From Paludibacter sp. (GTDB taxonomy: Bacteria > Bacteroidota > Bacteroidia > Bacteroidales > Paludibacteraceae), in the NCBI GenBank assembly GCA_030655595.1, contig JAUSNQ010000126.1:1-27779 (forward strand): a stretch of DNA of 27,779 nt, read 5' to 3'. How positions within the stretch are numbered: the first letter of the stretch is position 1; each line of letters opens with the position of its first letter. The notes below the pieces were generated by a model. That model was not told the origin of the DNA. It worked only from the letters and a program-made list of their open reading frames with translations, and ran no database searches. The translations under genes and the position numbers were made by a program. This document shows, one piece after another, positions 7,861 through 15,841 of this stretch.

Positions 7861-8637
7861 ATGCAGAAACGACATAGAGACAAATTTCAATATTTCAATG
7901 AACAGGTTTACACGACTGAAAAGTATGTAATTCCTTTTATTCAGTCATTGAAGTCTGTGCATGCCGGTCTGAAGGTTCTGGAAATTGGTTGTGGTGAAGG
8001 AGGAAATCTAAAGCCCTTTGTTGATTTGGGATGTGAGTGTGTTGGTGTGGATTTGAGTGATACCAAGATTGCAAAAGGTCGGGAAATTTTTGCAGGTATT
8101 TCAGGGATTACCTTGATTTGTAAGGATATTTACGAAATGCCTGAGTATTTCGACAAATTTGATGTTTTGATTATCCGTGATGTGATTGAGCATATACATG
8201 ATCAGGATAGATTTTTGGGTTTTATCAAACAGTTTTTGAGTGATGATGCGGTAATTTTTGTAGCTTTTCCTCCTTGGCAAAACCCTTTTGGAGGTCATCA
8301 GCAAATGTGTAAGAGTAAACTGTTATCGATATTTCCATATTTTCATCTACTGCCCAAAATGCTGTATCGCACGATGCTGAAAGTCTTTGGAGAAAGTGAG
8401 GCAACCATTTCCGGTTTGTTGGAAATAAAAGAAACAGGTATCAGTTTAGAGCGGTTTGAGCGGTTGTGTAAGCAGAATAATTACAAAATTCTAAGCAGAA
8501 TATTGTATCTTTTCAATCCGAATTATGAAATTAAGTTTAATTTAAAACCACGCAAAACGTATAAATTGTTGAATTACATCCCATATCTTAAGAATCTATA
8601 CACGACTTGTGGTTACTATTTGATAGCAGTTCGATGA
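7861..8637 (+). CDS. Class I SAM-dependent methyltransferase
   Basis: This is a predicted S-adenosylmethionine-dependent methyltransferase of 258 aa. Motif I, LEIGCGEGGN, lies at about 39-48. An acidic residue ends the second strand (GVDLS), and DVLIIRDVIEHI follows at about 101-112, typical of the Methyltransf_11/23 fold. The C-terminal half is less conserved and I cannot name the substrate. As the first gene of the polysaccharide cluster, joined to the next gene by an ATGA overlap, it may methylate a sugar or a lipid-linked glycan. That assignment is inference. The ATG at 7861 is 64 bp after gltX. No promoter is evident, so read-through from gltX is possible. Confidence 0.85.
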   Translation: MQKRHRDKFQYFNEQVYTTEKYVIPFIQSLKSVHAGLKVLEIGCGEGGNLKPFVDLGCECVGVDLSDTKIAKGREIFAGISGITLICKDIYEMPEYFDKFDVLIIRDVIEHIHDQDRFLGFIKQFLSDDAVIFVAFPPWQNPFGGHQQMCKSKLLSIFPYFHLLPKMLYRTMLKVFGESEATISGLLEIKETGISLERFERLCKQNNYKILSRILYLFNPNYEIKFNLKPRKTYKLLNYIPYLKNLYTTCGYYLIAVR

Positions 8638-9938
8638 AAAAAGTATTGATTATCACATACTATTGGATACCCAGTGGCGGTGCAGGTGTGCAGCGCTGGG
8701 TTAAATTTGCAAAGTACTTACGTGACTTTGGATGGGAACCAATTATTTATACGCCAGAAAACCCCGAGTATTCGACCTTGGATGATTCGTTTGCTGAAGA
8801 TATCCCTACAGATGTGCAAGTGATAAAAACACCAATATGGGAACCATATAATATTTATCGCAATTTGTTTGGTAAAAATGGACAGACCATTAACCCCGGT
8901 TTCATCTCCGAAGATAAAAAGGCAGGTTGGAAAGAGAAACTCTCGGTATGGATTAGAGGGAATTTTTTAATTCCTGATCCCCGAAAATTCTGGATAAGTC
9001 CTTCAGTTAAATTCCTTAAAAATTATTTACTTGATCATCCGGTGGATGCAGTGATTACTACGGGTCCTCCACATTCCATGCATCTTATCGCATATAAATT
9101 AAAAAAACATTTTCCTCGTATTCCGTGGATTGCTGATTTTCGCGATCCGTGGACGAATATTGATTATTATGAAGAATTAAATTTAACCAAATTTGCCGAT
9201 AAAAGACATCAGTATTTAGAGCAAAGAATTGTTAGAAGTGCCGATAGCGTTGTTGTTGTTTCGAATGGTATGTTGCAGGAATTCAGTCATATGAACCCGA
9301 AAGCTTTATGCGTAATCCCGAATGGATATGATGATAAGGATGTTCGAATAAAAAGCGTCGAATTAGATAAGCACTTTACAATTTCCCATATTGGCACGCT
9401 GAATGTAGCACGCAATCCGAGTGTCATTTGGGAAGCGCTACATAATTTATGTGAGGTAAATGCAGGTTTTAAAGCCGATTTGCGTATTCAACTGATTGGT
9501 AAAATAGACTTTACAGTCTTGGAAGATATAAAACGTTTGGGTTTAAATAAAAATCTGATTAAAGTTGATTATGTTACCCACGCAAAAGCAATCGTGAAAC
9601 AACAATCATCTCAACTTTTATTATTGTTAATCAATAGAACTGCCAATGCCAAAGGGATATTAACCGGAAAGTTTTTCGAATACCTGGCTTCCAAGCGCCC
9701 TGTTTTGGGCGTAGGGCCGACAGATGGTGATGCAGCCTATATTTTGCAGGAAACCAATGCAGGAATCATGATTGGTTTTGATGATCTCGCTGCCGCAGAA
9801 AAGTCCATATTGAATTATTATCAATTATTTCAAAAAAACGAATTGATACTGGATACACTTTCTGTGGAGCGTTTTTCCAGAAGAAACCTGACAGAGGAAT
9901 TAAGCAATTTATTAAACCAATTGACTGCCCATGCATAA
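8634..9938 (+). CDS. Glycosyltransferase, GT4-like (GT-B fold)
   Basis: This is a predicted glycosyltransferase of 434 aa in the surface-glycan cluster. The N terminus KKVLIITYYWIPSGGAGVQRWVKFAKYL is typical of GT4 donors, with a glycine-rich loop that binds the acceptor or donor. ADFRDPW occurs at about 173-179, and VVVSNGM and VIPNGYD follow before the C-terminal Rossmann domain (ISHIGTL). I chose the ATG at 8634 because it overlaps the TGA of the methyltransferase (ATGA) and starts at the first beta strand; an in-frame start 27 bp upstream would add nine residues inside the previous gene. The 3' end overlaps the 2-epimerase gene by 8 bp. Sugar specificity cannot be read from the sequence. 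Confidence 0.87.
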   Translation: MKKVLIITYYWIPSGGAGVQRWVKFAKYLRDFGWEPIIYTPENPEYSTLDDSFAEDIPTDVQVIKTPIWEPYNIYRNLFGKNGQTINPGFISEDKKAGWKEKLSVWIRGNFLIPDPRKFWISPSVKFLKNYLLDHPVDAVITTGPPHSMHLIAYKLKKHFPRIPWIADFRDPWTNIDYYEELNLTKFADKRHQYLEQRIVRSADSVVVVSNGMLQEFSHMNPKALCVIPNGYDDKDVRIKSVELDKHFTISHIGTLNVARNPSVIWEALHNLCEVNAGFKADLRIQLIGKIDFTVLEDIKRLGLNKNLIKVDYVTHAKAIVKQQSSQLLLLLINRTANAKGILTGKFFEYLASKRPVLGVGPTDGDAAYILQETNAGIMIGFDDLAAAEKSILNYYQLFQKNELILDTLSVERFSRRNLTEELSNLLNQLTAHA

Positions 9939-11001
9939 AATCATCACCATCGTCGGTGCACGTCCGCAATTCGTAAAAGCAGCCACTTTAAGCAGGCAAT
10001 TCATCAGTTTTGGTGTGGAAGAAAGAATTATCCATACCGGTCAGCATTTCGACAATAATATGTCGGCTGTCTTTTTTGAGGAGATGGAAATTCCGAAACC
10101 CACTTATAACTTAGATATTCATGGTTTAACACATGGTGCCATGACCGGGAGGATGTTGGAGGGAATAGAAAATATTCTCGTAGATGAAAAACCTGATGGC
10201 GTTTTGGTTTACGGCGATACAAACTCAACTTTGGCAGGAGCACTGGCAGCAGTAAAACTACACATACCGGTCATACATATTGAAGCTGGTTTGCGCTCAT
10301 TTAACATGGATATGCCAGAAGAAATAAACCGCATCCTGACCGATCGCATCTCCAATGTGCTTTTTTGTCCGACTGACACTGCCGTAGCAAATTTAAAAAA
10401 AGAAGGGTTTGATCATTTACCTGTGCAAATTGTAAAAAATGGAGATGTCATGCAGGATGCAGCAATTTATTATGCTGAGAAGGCCGAAAATAAATCAGAC
10501 ATACTGCGCAGACTTAAGTTGAAACAATTTGTGTTAGGAACAGTTCACCGCCAAGAGAACACAGATACACCGGAAAAACTAAAAAACATCATTGCTGGTC
10601 TAAATGCAATCAACCGGGAGGTGCAAGTGATTGTGCCTTTGCATCCCCGTACTAAAAATATACTTGTTCAGATGCAAATCAAACCTGAGTTTACTATCAT
10701 TGACCCTGTTGGTTACTTTGATATGATTATGTTGCTGAAGGCTTGTGAAATGGTTATTACGGACAGCGGAGGCGTACAAAAAGAAGCTTTCTTTTTCGGA
10801 AAGCATTGTATCACGCTCCGGGAGCAAACAGAATGGCTGGAATTGGTTGATTACGGTTATAATCAGTTAGCAGGTAGTGATGTGGCGTTGATGATGGCTG
10901 CATACATGCAATTGTCAAACAAGCAATCTGATTTTTCGGTGGATTTGTATGGAAAAGGAAAAGCAGCAGAGAAAGCAGTGCAATTAATCAGAGATTTATA
11001 A
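9931..11001 (+). CDS. wecB: UDP-GlcNAc 2-epimerase (non-hydrolysing), WecB/MnaA type
   Basis: This enzyme is predicted to interconvert UDP-GlcNAc and UDP-ManNAc for glycan synthesis. Family residues are present: GARPQFVKAA (9-18), HTGQHFD (35-41), D96 in YGDTNST, E118 in HIEAGLRSF, E130-E131, H206 in TVHRQENT, and SGGVQKEAFF. These match catalytic positions D95, E117, E131 and H213 described for E. coli WecB. At 356 aa it is of normal length. The opening GARPQF rather than GTRPE is also seen in relatives that epimerise UDP-2,3-diacetamido sugars (WbpI-like), so the exact substrate is uncertain. It overlaps the upstream GT gene by 8 bp and is 11 bp from the aminotransferase, so it is clearly within the operon. 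Confidence 0.9.
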   Translation: MHKIITIVGARPQFVKAATLSRQFISFGVEERIIHTGQHFDNNMSAVFFEEMEIPKPTYNLDIHGLTHGAMTGRMLEGIENILVDEKPDGVLVYGDTNSTLAGALAAVKLHIPVIHIEAGLRSFNMDMPEEINRILTDRISNVLFCPTDTAVANLKKEGFDHLPVQIVKNGDVMQDAAIYYAEKAENKSDILRRLKLKQFVLGTVHRQENTDTPEKLKNIIAGLNAINREVQVIVPLHPRTKNILVQMQIKPEFTIIDPVGYFDMIMLLKACEMVITDSGGVQKEAFFFGKHCITLREQTEWLELVDYGYNQLAGSDVALMMAAYMQLSNKQSDFSVDLYGKGKAAEKAVQLIRDL

Positions 11002-11012
11002 TTGTCAGTTAT

Positions 11013-12122
11013 ATGCGAAATAAATTGATTCAGGTTACACAACCATTTATGCCTCCACTAGAAGAATTTATACCTTATTTAAAAGAAATCTGGAATAATA
11101 AGTGGCTGACAAATAATGGTTCTATGCATCAGCAATTAGAAAAGGAACTAGCAGCATATTTAGGTGTTAAGCATATTTCATTATTTGCGAATGGAACTTT
11201 AGCTCTTATGACTGCTCTTCAAGCCATGAATATTCAAGGTGAGGTAATAACCACACCATTTAGTTTTGTGGCAACAACACATTCCCTTTGGTGGAACAAA
11301 ATCACTCCGGTTTTTGCTGATATTGAACCTGAAACTTTTAATATAAATCCCGATAAAATTGAATCAATGATTACCTCCAAAACGACTGCAATTCTACCTG
11401 TGCACGTTTATGGAAATCCTTGCGACTACGAAAAGATTCAATCAATTGCAGATAAATATAATTTAAAGGTTATCTATGATGCTGCTCATGCATTTGGCGT
11501 AAAAGCGAATAATCATACAATACTGAATCAAGGTGATTTGTCAATCCTCAGTTTCCACGCCACAAAGATATTCAGTACAATTGAAGGTGGTGCCATCATT
11601 TCTCATTCAGATGACATGAAGCACCACATTGACAATTTAAAAAATTTTGGATTCAGAGGAGAAACTACTGTGGAAGAGCCGGGCATAAATGGGAAATTAA
11701 ATGAAGTTCAGGCTGCTTACGGATTGTTGCAATTGAAATATATAAACTCTTTTATTGAAAAACGAAAATTAATAACTGAAACCTATCGATTACTTTTAAA
11801 AGATATAAAGGGGATACATTTTATTGGCGATTTAAAGCATGTTGAACCTAATTATGCATATTTTCCAATTTTAGTTGATGAAGATAAGTTCGGTATCAGC
11901 AGGGATCAATTATATGAAAAACTAAAAGAAAATAATATTTTTGCAAGGAGGTACTTCTATCCTTTGATAAGTAGTTTTGAGCCTTACAAGGATTTAACTT
12001 CTGCATGTAAAGATAATCTGCCGGTGGCAAACAAAATTGCTGAACAGGTGCTGTGTTTGCCAATTTATGTTGATTTGTCACTAGAAGATATTAATCACAT
12101 CGTAAATATTATAAAGAAATGA
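11013..12122 (+). CDS. DegT/DnrJ-family sugar aminotransferase, VioA-like
   Basis: This is a predicted PLP-dependent aminotransferase acting on a dTDP-4-keto-6-deoxyhexose. The PLP lysine is K185 in SFHATKIFSTIEGG, and D156 in YDAAHAFG contacts the pyridine nitrogen. ANGTLAL (about 59-65) binds the phosphate, and FGFRGE and NGKLNEVQAA are family signatures. The length of 369 aa is standard. The overall sequence, including the opening VTQPFMPPLEEFIPYLKEIW, recalls VioA, which makes dTDP-4-amino-4,6-dideoxyglucose (viosamine). WecE-type enzymes making the 4-epimer are the main alternative. The next gene starts within its stop codon (ATGA) and encodes an acyltransferase, which supports an amino-sugar N-acylation step. 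No rmlA or rmlB is in the window, so the dTDP-sugar precursor must come from elsewhere. Confidence 0.9.
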   Translation: MRNKLIQVTQPFMPPLEEFIPYLKEIWNNKWLTNNGSMHQQLEKELAAYLGVKHISLFANGTLALMTALQAMNIQGEVITTPFSFVATTHSLWWNKITPVFADIEPETFNINPDKIESMITSKTTAILPVHVYGNPCDYEKIQSIADKYNLKVIYDAAHAFGVKANNHTILNQGDLSILSFHATKIFSTIEGGAIISHSDDMKHHIDNLKNFGFRGETTVEEPGINGKLNEVQAAYGLLQLKYINSFIEKRKLITETYRLLLKDIKGIHFIGDLKHVEPNYAYFPILVDEDKFGISRDQLYEKLKENNIFARRYFYPLISSFEPYKDLTSACKDNLPVANKIAEQVLCLPIYVDLSLEDINHIVNIIKK

Positions 12123-12673
12123 ATTCTTTTTATTCGCAAGTCGATTTAAATATGCTTGGTTTTAAGTCTGTTGGAACAAATGTGTTGGTCAGCAAAAATG
12201 TTCAATTTTATGATATTGCCAAAATAAGTATTGGTAATCATGTTCGAATTGATGATTTTTGTATTTTATCTGGAAGCATTACAATCGGTTCGCATGTCCA
12301 TATTTCAGCATATTGTGCTTTGTATGGTAAATTTGGAATCGAATTGGAAGATTATACAGGATTGTCACCCCGATGTACTGTTTTTTCTGCTTCGGATGAT
12401 TTTTCGGGTGACTTCCTGATTTCGCCGATGGTCAATGTTGAATACACCAATCTCAATAAAGGCAAAGTGTTAATCAGTAGATATTCTCAGATAGGTGCAA
12501 ATTGCATCATTTTTCCAAATCTGACTGTATCAGAAGGTGTTGCGGTGGGTGCTTTTTCTTTAGTTAATGCTTCTTTAGATGAATGGAGTATTTATGCAGG
12601 GATTCCTGCAAAAAGACTAAAAAGTCGTACAAAGGGACTTTTGAAATTTGTTAACGAAAAGAATATGAAATAA
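12119..12673 (+). CDS. Left-handed beta-helix acyltransferase (hexapeptide repeat), possible sugar N-acetyltransferase
   Basis: This 184-aa protein consists mostly of hexapeptide repeats of the LbH fold. Visible elements are ISIGNHVRIDDFCILSG, ITIGSHVHISAYCALYG and LISRYSQIGANCIIFP. It ends in the family-typical segment VGAFSLVNASLDEWSIYAGIPAKRLKSR. It should use acetyl-CoA or another acyl-CoA and act as a trimer. The ATG at 12119 overlaps the stop of the aminotransferase by four bases. That coupling suggests it N-acetylates the amino sugar the neighbour makes, as VioB or FdtC-type enzymes do. An O-acetyltransferase acting on the glycan (WcaF-like) is an alternative. It is followed by 104 bp without a gene or clear signal. 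Confidence 0.85.
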   Translation: MNSFYSQVDLNMLGFKSVGTNVLVSKNVQFYDIAKISIGNHVRIDDFCILSGSITIGSHVHISAYCALYGKFGIELEDYTGLSPRCTVFSASDDFSGDFLISPMVNVEYTNLNKGKVLISRYSQIGANCIIFPNLTVSEGVAVGAFSLVNASLDEWSIYAGIPAKRLKSRTKGLLKFVNEKNMK

Positions 12674-12777
12674 TTTAATCATTAAATTATCTACAGGAGC
12701 ATAATTTGCAAGTTCTATCTGACAATTTGAAATTTAAGTTTAATATGATGAATTATATTCATTAATAGCAAAAAGGT

Positions 12778-13779
12778 TTGAAAATAATTAAAAATGATAT
12801 TTTTGTTTCTGTATGTATGATAACATACAATCATGAATCTTTTATAGCCAAAGCAATCGAGGGTGTATTGATGCAGCAAACAACATTTAATTTCGAATTA
12901 ATAATCAGCGATGATTGCAGTACCGACTTAACAAGAAAAATTTGTGAAAAATACAGACATGAACATCAACAGATCATTAATCTAATACTACCGAATAATA
13001 ACCTCGGCATTATAAGAAATTCTATTGAAACATTATGTGCATGTTCTGGAAAATATATTGCTATTTGTGAAGGTGATGATTATTGGATCGATCCATTTAA
13101 ACTTCAAAAACAAGTCGATTTTTTAGAGCAGAATCAAAATTATGGTTTTGTCCATACAAATTACAATGTTGTAAATAAAAACAACACTGTTATCAATACG
13201 TATAGACGCTTAAAATCAAAATATTACAATACTACTGATGTTTTCGAATTGATTTTAAATAGAAAATATGAAATCGCATCTTTAACTGTGCTTTTTCGGA
13301 AGCAACTTTTTCTTGCTTTTGTTGAAGATTTAAGTCACATGAATTTAAAAATGACGGATTTGCCGATGTGGTTAGAATTTTCAAAACACTCAAAAGTGAA
13401 ATACCTCAATGAAATAACAGCCAATTATAGGTTGTTGGAAAACTCTGCCAGTCATTTTGCTGATATTTTAAAGACCCATGAATTTGATCTGAATAAATTG
13501 GAAATTCTTTCCTGTTTTGCCAAGAAATACGGTGTTAGAGTTAGTATGAATAAATTGAGGTCGAAAAGTTTTGCCAATATTTTAAAAGCGTGTTATTTGG
13601 ATGGTAACAAATCGTTATCACGTAAATTCTATGCTAACATGATTCATTCAAATGTGTTCGCAGTTTTTAATCCGCGACCGTTACTCTTTTTACTGGGTGT
13701 TCACCATGTATTTTTTTATCAAATTATTGAAAAATTGAAACAGTCAAAGTATTCAGTTATCAGAAAACATTTTTTATAA
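12778..13779 (+). CDS. Glycosyltransferase family 2, TTG start
   Basis: This is a GT-A fold inverting transferase of 333 aa. The N-terminal strand FVSVCMITYNHESFI, DDCSTD near 43-48 and the metal-binding region CEGDDYW near 98-104 are classic GT2 signatures. The C-terminal part (about 220-333) is basic and less conserved. The start is TTG at 12778. A stop codon lies three codons upstream, and the first in-frame ATG (residue 14) would delete the first beta strand, so TTG is the only start that keeps the fold. The base composition is distinctly AT-rich, as in the next gene. A 104-bp gap separates it from the acyltransferase. The donor sugar is unknown. Confidence 0.87.
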   Translation: MKIIKNDIFVSVCMITYNHESFIAKAIEGVLMQQTTFNFELIISDDCSTDLTRKICEKYRHEHQQIINLILPNNNLGIIRNSIETLCACSGKYIAICEGDDYWIDPFKLQKQVDFLEQNQNYGFVHTNYNVVNKNNTVINTYRRLKSKYYNTTDVFELILNRKYEIASLTVLFRKQLFLAFVEDLSHMNLKMTDLPMWLEFSKHSKVKYLNEITANYRLLENSASHFADILKTHEFDLNKLEILSCFAKKYGVRVSMNKLRSKSFANILKACYLDGNKSLSRKFYANMIHSNVFAVFNPRPLLFLLGVHHVFFYQIIEKLKQSKYSVIRKHFL

Positions 13780-13819
13780 TTTACTATCTTAGAAGGATAG
13801 AATCTTAGTTACTAAAACC

Positions 13820-14896
13820 ATGTACATTCACATATTCTGCACAGAATCAACATACAGCCACGCACTATTGCAATGTCTTAAAAATGACATTGATTTAGAC
13901 CAGCACTTATTTATTTTTGGATTTGCCTTCATTAAATTCAAAAAGAGAATCTTTGAGTATGAAGAAAGAATTGAAAAGCGTGTTGTTCGTTTGAAAAATC
14001 CACTTGAGATTGTTAAATACCTGAAAATTTTGAAACAAAGTCGGTGGATTTATCTGCATTTATTGTCATACGATCCAACCTTATTGTTTTGGAGACTCAA
14101 TCGAAAACTGATTAGTAAAACTACCTGGATAATTTGGGGCACCGATATTTATTCGCATTACAAAAAAGATCAAAATGTCAAAACCAGAATCTATGAATCT
14201 TTGCGGAAAAGTATTATTCCTCAGTTTCCTGAGATTTCGGCTTTTGTCAATCAGGATTTAGCTTTGATTAATGAGATATACAAAACCAAAGCTACATTTA
14301 TCAAAACCATGTATCCTTATCCTGTGAATTTTGAGCTTTTAGATGCTGTGGCAAAAGACAATGAAGTGCGGCATGTAACGAACGTAATGATTGGAAATTC
14401 TGCCGACAGCACCAATTGCCATGAAGAGATGATAGAACTTTTGAGTGTTTATAAAAACGACCCTGTTTGCATTTATTGTCCGCTATCTTATGGAGGAAAT
14501 TCAAAATATATTCAGCAAATAATCGAGAAAGGTAAAAGTATTTTCGGACAGAAGTTTATCCCTGTTACTGAAACCATGAAGCCTGACGAGTATGCTCGTT
14601 TTTTGACTACAATCGATATTGCCTTAATGAATCATCGTCGCCAGCAGGCTTTGGGGAACATTACTGCTTTGTTGTATTTGGGGAAGAAGGTTTATTTAAG
14701 AAGTGATGTAACAACCTTTCATTTTATGACTGAGCAAAATATACAGGTTTATGATATTGAAAAACTGATGTCTCAGTCATTTTCAGAATTTATTTTACCG
14801 GTCGATGATATCAGAAAAAATAAAAAACACATTGAAAAGATTTCATCCGATGAATATTTCTTAAGTTTGTGGCTTAAACTTTTTGAGCGACATTAA
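13820..14896 (+). CDS. GT56 transferase, WecF/RffT-like (4-acetamido-4,6-dideoxyhexose transferase)
   Basis: By family this should add a dTDP-4-acetamido-4,6-dideoxyhexose to a lipid-linked sugar. E. coli WecF transfers Fuc4NAc in enterobacterial common antigen. From memory of WecF, several blocks line up in order: WGTDIY (106-111; WecF WGADLY), MIGNSADSTNCH (190-201; WecF LVGNSGDRSNDH), the segment around PLSYGGNSKYIQQIIEKG, and RRQQALGN (273-280; WecF RQQGIG). The 358 aa length equals that of WecF (359). It lacks a signal peptide or membrane helix, as expected for a cytoplasmic peripheral enzyme. The aminotransferase and acyltransferase upstream could make its donor, dTDP-Qui4NAc or dTDP-Fuc4NAc. 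A lipid acceptor is inferred, not seen. Confidence 0.82.
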   Translation: MYIHIFCTESTYSHALLQCLKNDIDLDQHLFIFGFAFIKFKKRIFEYEERIEKRVVRLKNPLEIVKYLKILKQSRWIYLHLLSYDPTLLFWRLNRKLISKTTWIIWGTDIYSHYKKDQNVKTRIYESLRKSIIPQFPEISAFVNQDLALINEIYKTKATFIKTMYPYPVNFELLDAVAKDNEVRHVTNVMIGNSADSTNCHEEMIELLSVYKNDPVCIYCPLSYGGNSKYIQQIIEKGKSIFGQKFIPVTETMKPDEYARFLTTIDIALMNHRRQQALGNITALLYLGKKVYLRSDVTTFHFMTEQNIQVYDIEKLMSQSFSEFILPVDDIRKNKKHIEKISSDEYFLSLWLKLFERH

Positions 14897-14917
14897 ACCA
14901 AAATAGTTATTTATATC

Positions 14918-15841
14918 ATGCATGTATTAGTCATAGGCGGAAACGGTTTTATAGGTTCACATCTGGTGGATCATTTGTTGGAAAAAGGGCATCATGTGCG
15001 TGTCTTTGACACTGTTGGTGAGCGTTTTCGTAAGCCACTGAAGGGTGTCGATTACAGGATTTCCTCGTTAGAGAACATGCCTGATTTGTATGAAGCTTTA
15101 TTAGGCATTGAGGTGATATTTCATTTGGCAAGCGCATCAGTGCCGAGTACATCCAATATTGACACGGTCTCGGATATTCAGAAGAATTTGATTCCTACAT
15201 TAAATATCTTGAATTTAGCGGTCAAACTAGGTATCCAAAGGATTATTTATTTTTCTTCGGGAGGTACAGTTTATGGTAATCCTTCAACCAATAAAGTGAA
15301 TGAAGAACATCCATTAAACCCAATTTCATCCTATGGCATTGTAAAGGCGACAAATGAAATGTACTTATCGTTATTCCAGAGAATTTATAATATCAAACCA
15401 CTGATATTGAGGCCATCCAATCCTTTTGGGCCACGACAAGGTCATTATATGGCGCATGGAGTTATTTCAACATTTCTGAGAAAAGTAATGAAGAACGAAG
15501 AGCTGGTGGTTTTGGGAGATGGCAGTGCTAAAAAGGATTATATTTATATTGATGATTTAATTGATCTGTGTTATCAGTTAAGTTTTAGTGATGAAGAAGG
15601 GGTTTTTAATATTGGAACTGGTGTTGGTACAAATATCAATGACATCATTCAAAAAATAAAAACAATTACAAATTCGGGAGTTAAAATCACAAATCTCGAG
15701 AAGCCAATATATGATGTTGATCATTTTGAGTTAGATATTTCAAAAATGAAGCAAGTTTGTGGTGATTTTAATTTTACGCCATTAGAGGTTGGTATCGCTA
15801 AGACTTGGACTTGGTTGCAAACAACTGAAAAATCTCTTTAA
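14918..15841 (+). CDS. NAD-dependent sugar epimerase/dehydratase (GalE-like SDR)
   Basis: This 307-aa extended short-chain dehydrogenase is predicted to act on a nucleotide sugar, probably as a 4-epimerase. The NAD-binding GGNGFIGSH lies at 7-15, FHLAS at 68-72, and the catalytic triad is S114 (FSSGGTVYG), Y139 and K143 (SSYGIVK). RPSNPFGPRQ and DYIYIDDL are further family motifs. UDP-Glc, UDP-GlcNAc and dTDP-sugar epimerases share these features, so I do not name the substrate. It is the last gene of the plus-strand cluster, 21 bp after the GT56 gene. Its final 44 bp overlap the 3' end of the convergent flippase gene. Confidence 0.88.
   Translation: MHVLVIGGNGFIGSHLVDHLLEKGHHVRVFDTVGERFRKPLKGVDYRISSLENMPDLYEALLGIEVIFHLASASVPSTSNIDTVSDIQKNLIPTLNILNLAVKLGIQRIIYFSSGGTVYGNPSTNKVNEEHPLNPISSYGIVKATNEMYLSLFQRIYNIKPLILRPSNPFGPRQGHYMAHGVISTFLRKVMKNEELVVLGDGSAKKDYIYIDDLIDLCYQLSFSDEEGVFNIGTGVGTNINDIIQKIKTITNSGVKITNLEKPIYDVDHFELDISKMKQVCGDFNFTPLEVGIAKTWTWLQTTEKSL

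Noticed and set aside
8607..8633. Nine-residue upstream start for the GT4-like transferase
   Set aside because: It lies inside the methyltransferase gene; the ATG at 8634 gives the usual ATGA overlap and begins at the conserved first strand.
13784..13800. Short hairpin CTATC/GATAG between the GT2 and GT56 genes as a terminator
   Set aside because: Five-base arms with no following U tract; too weak, and the genes look co-transcribed.
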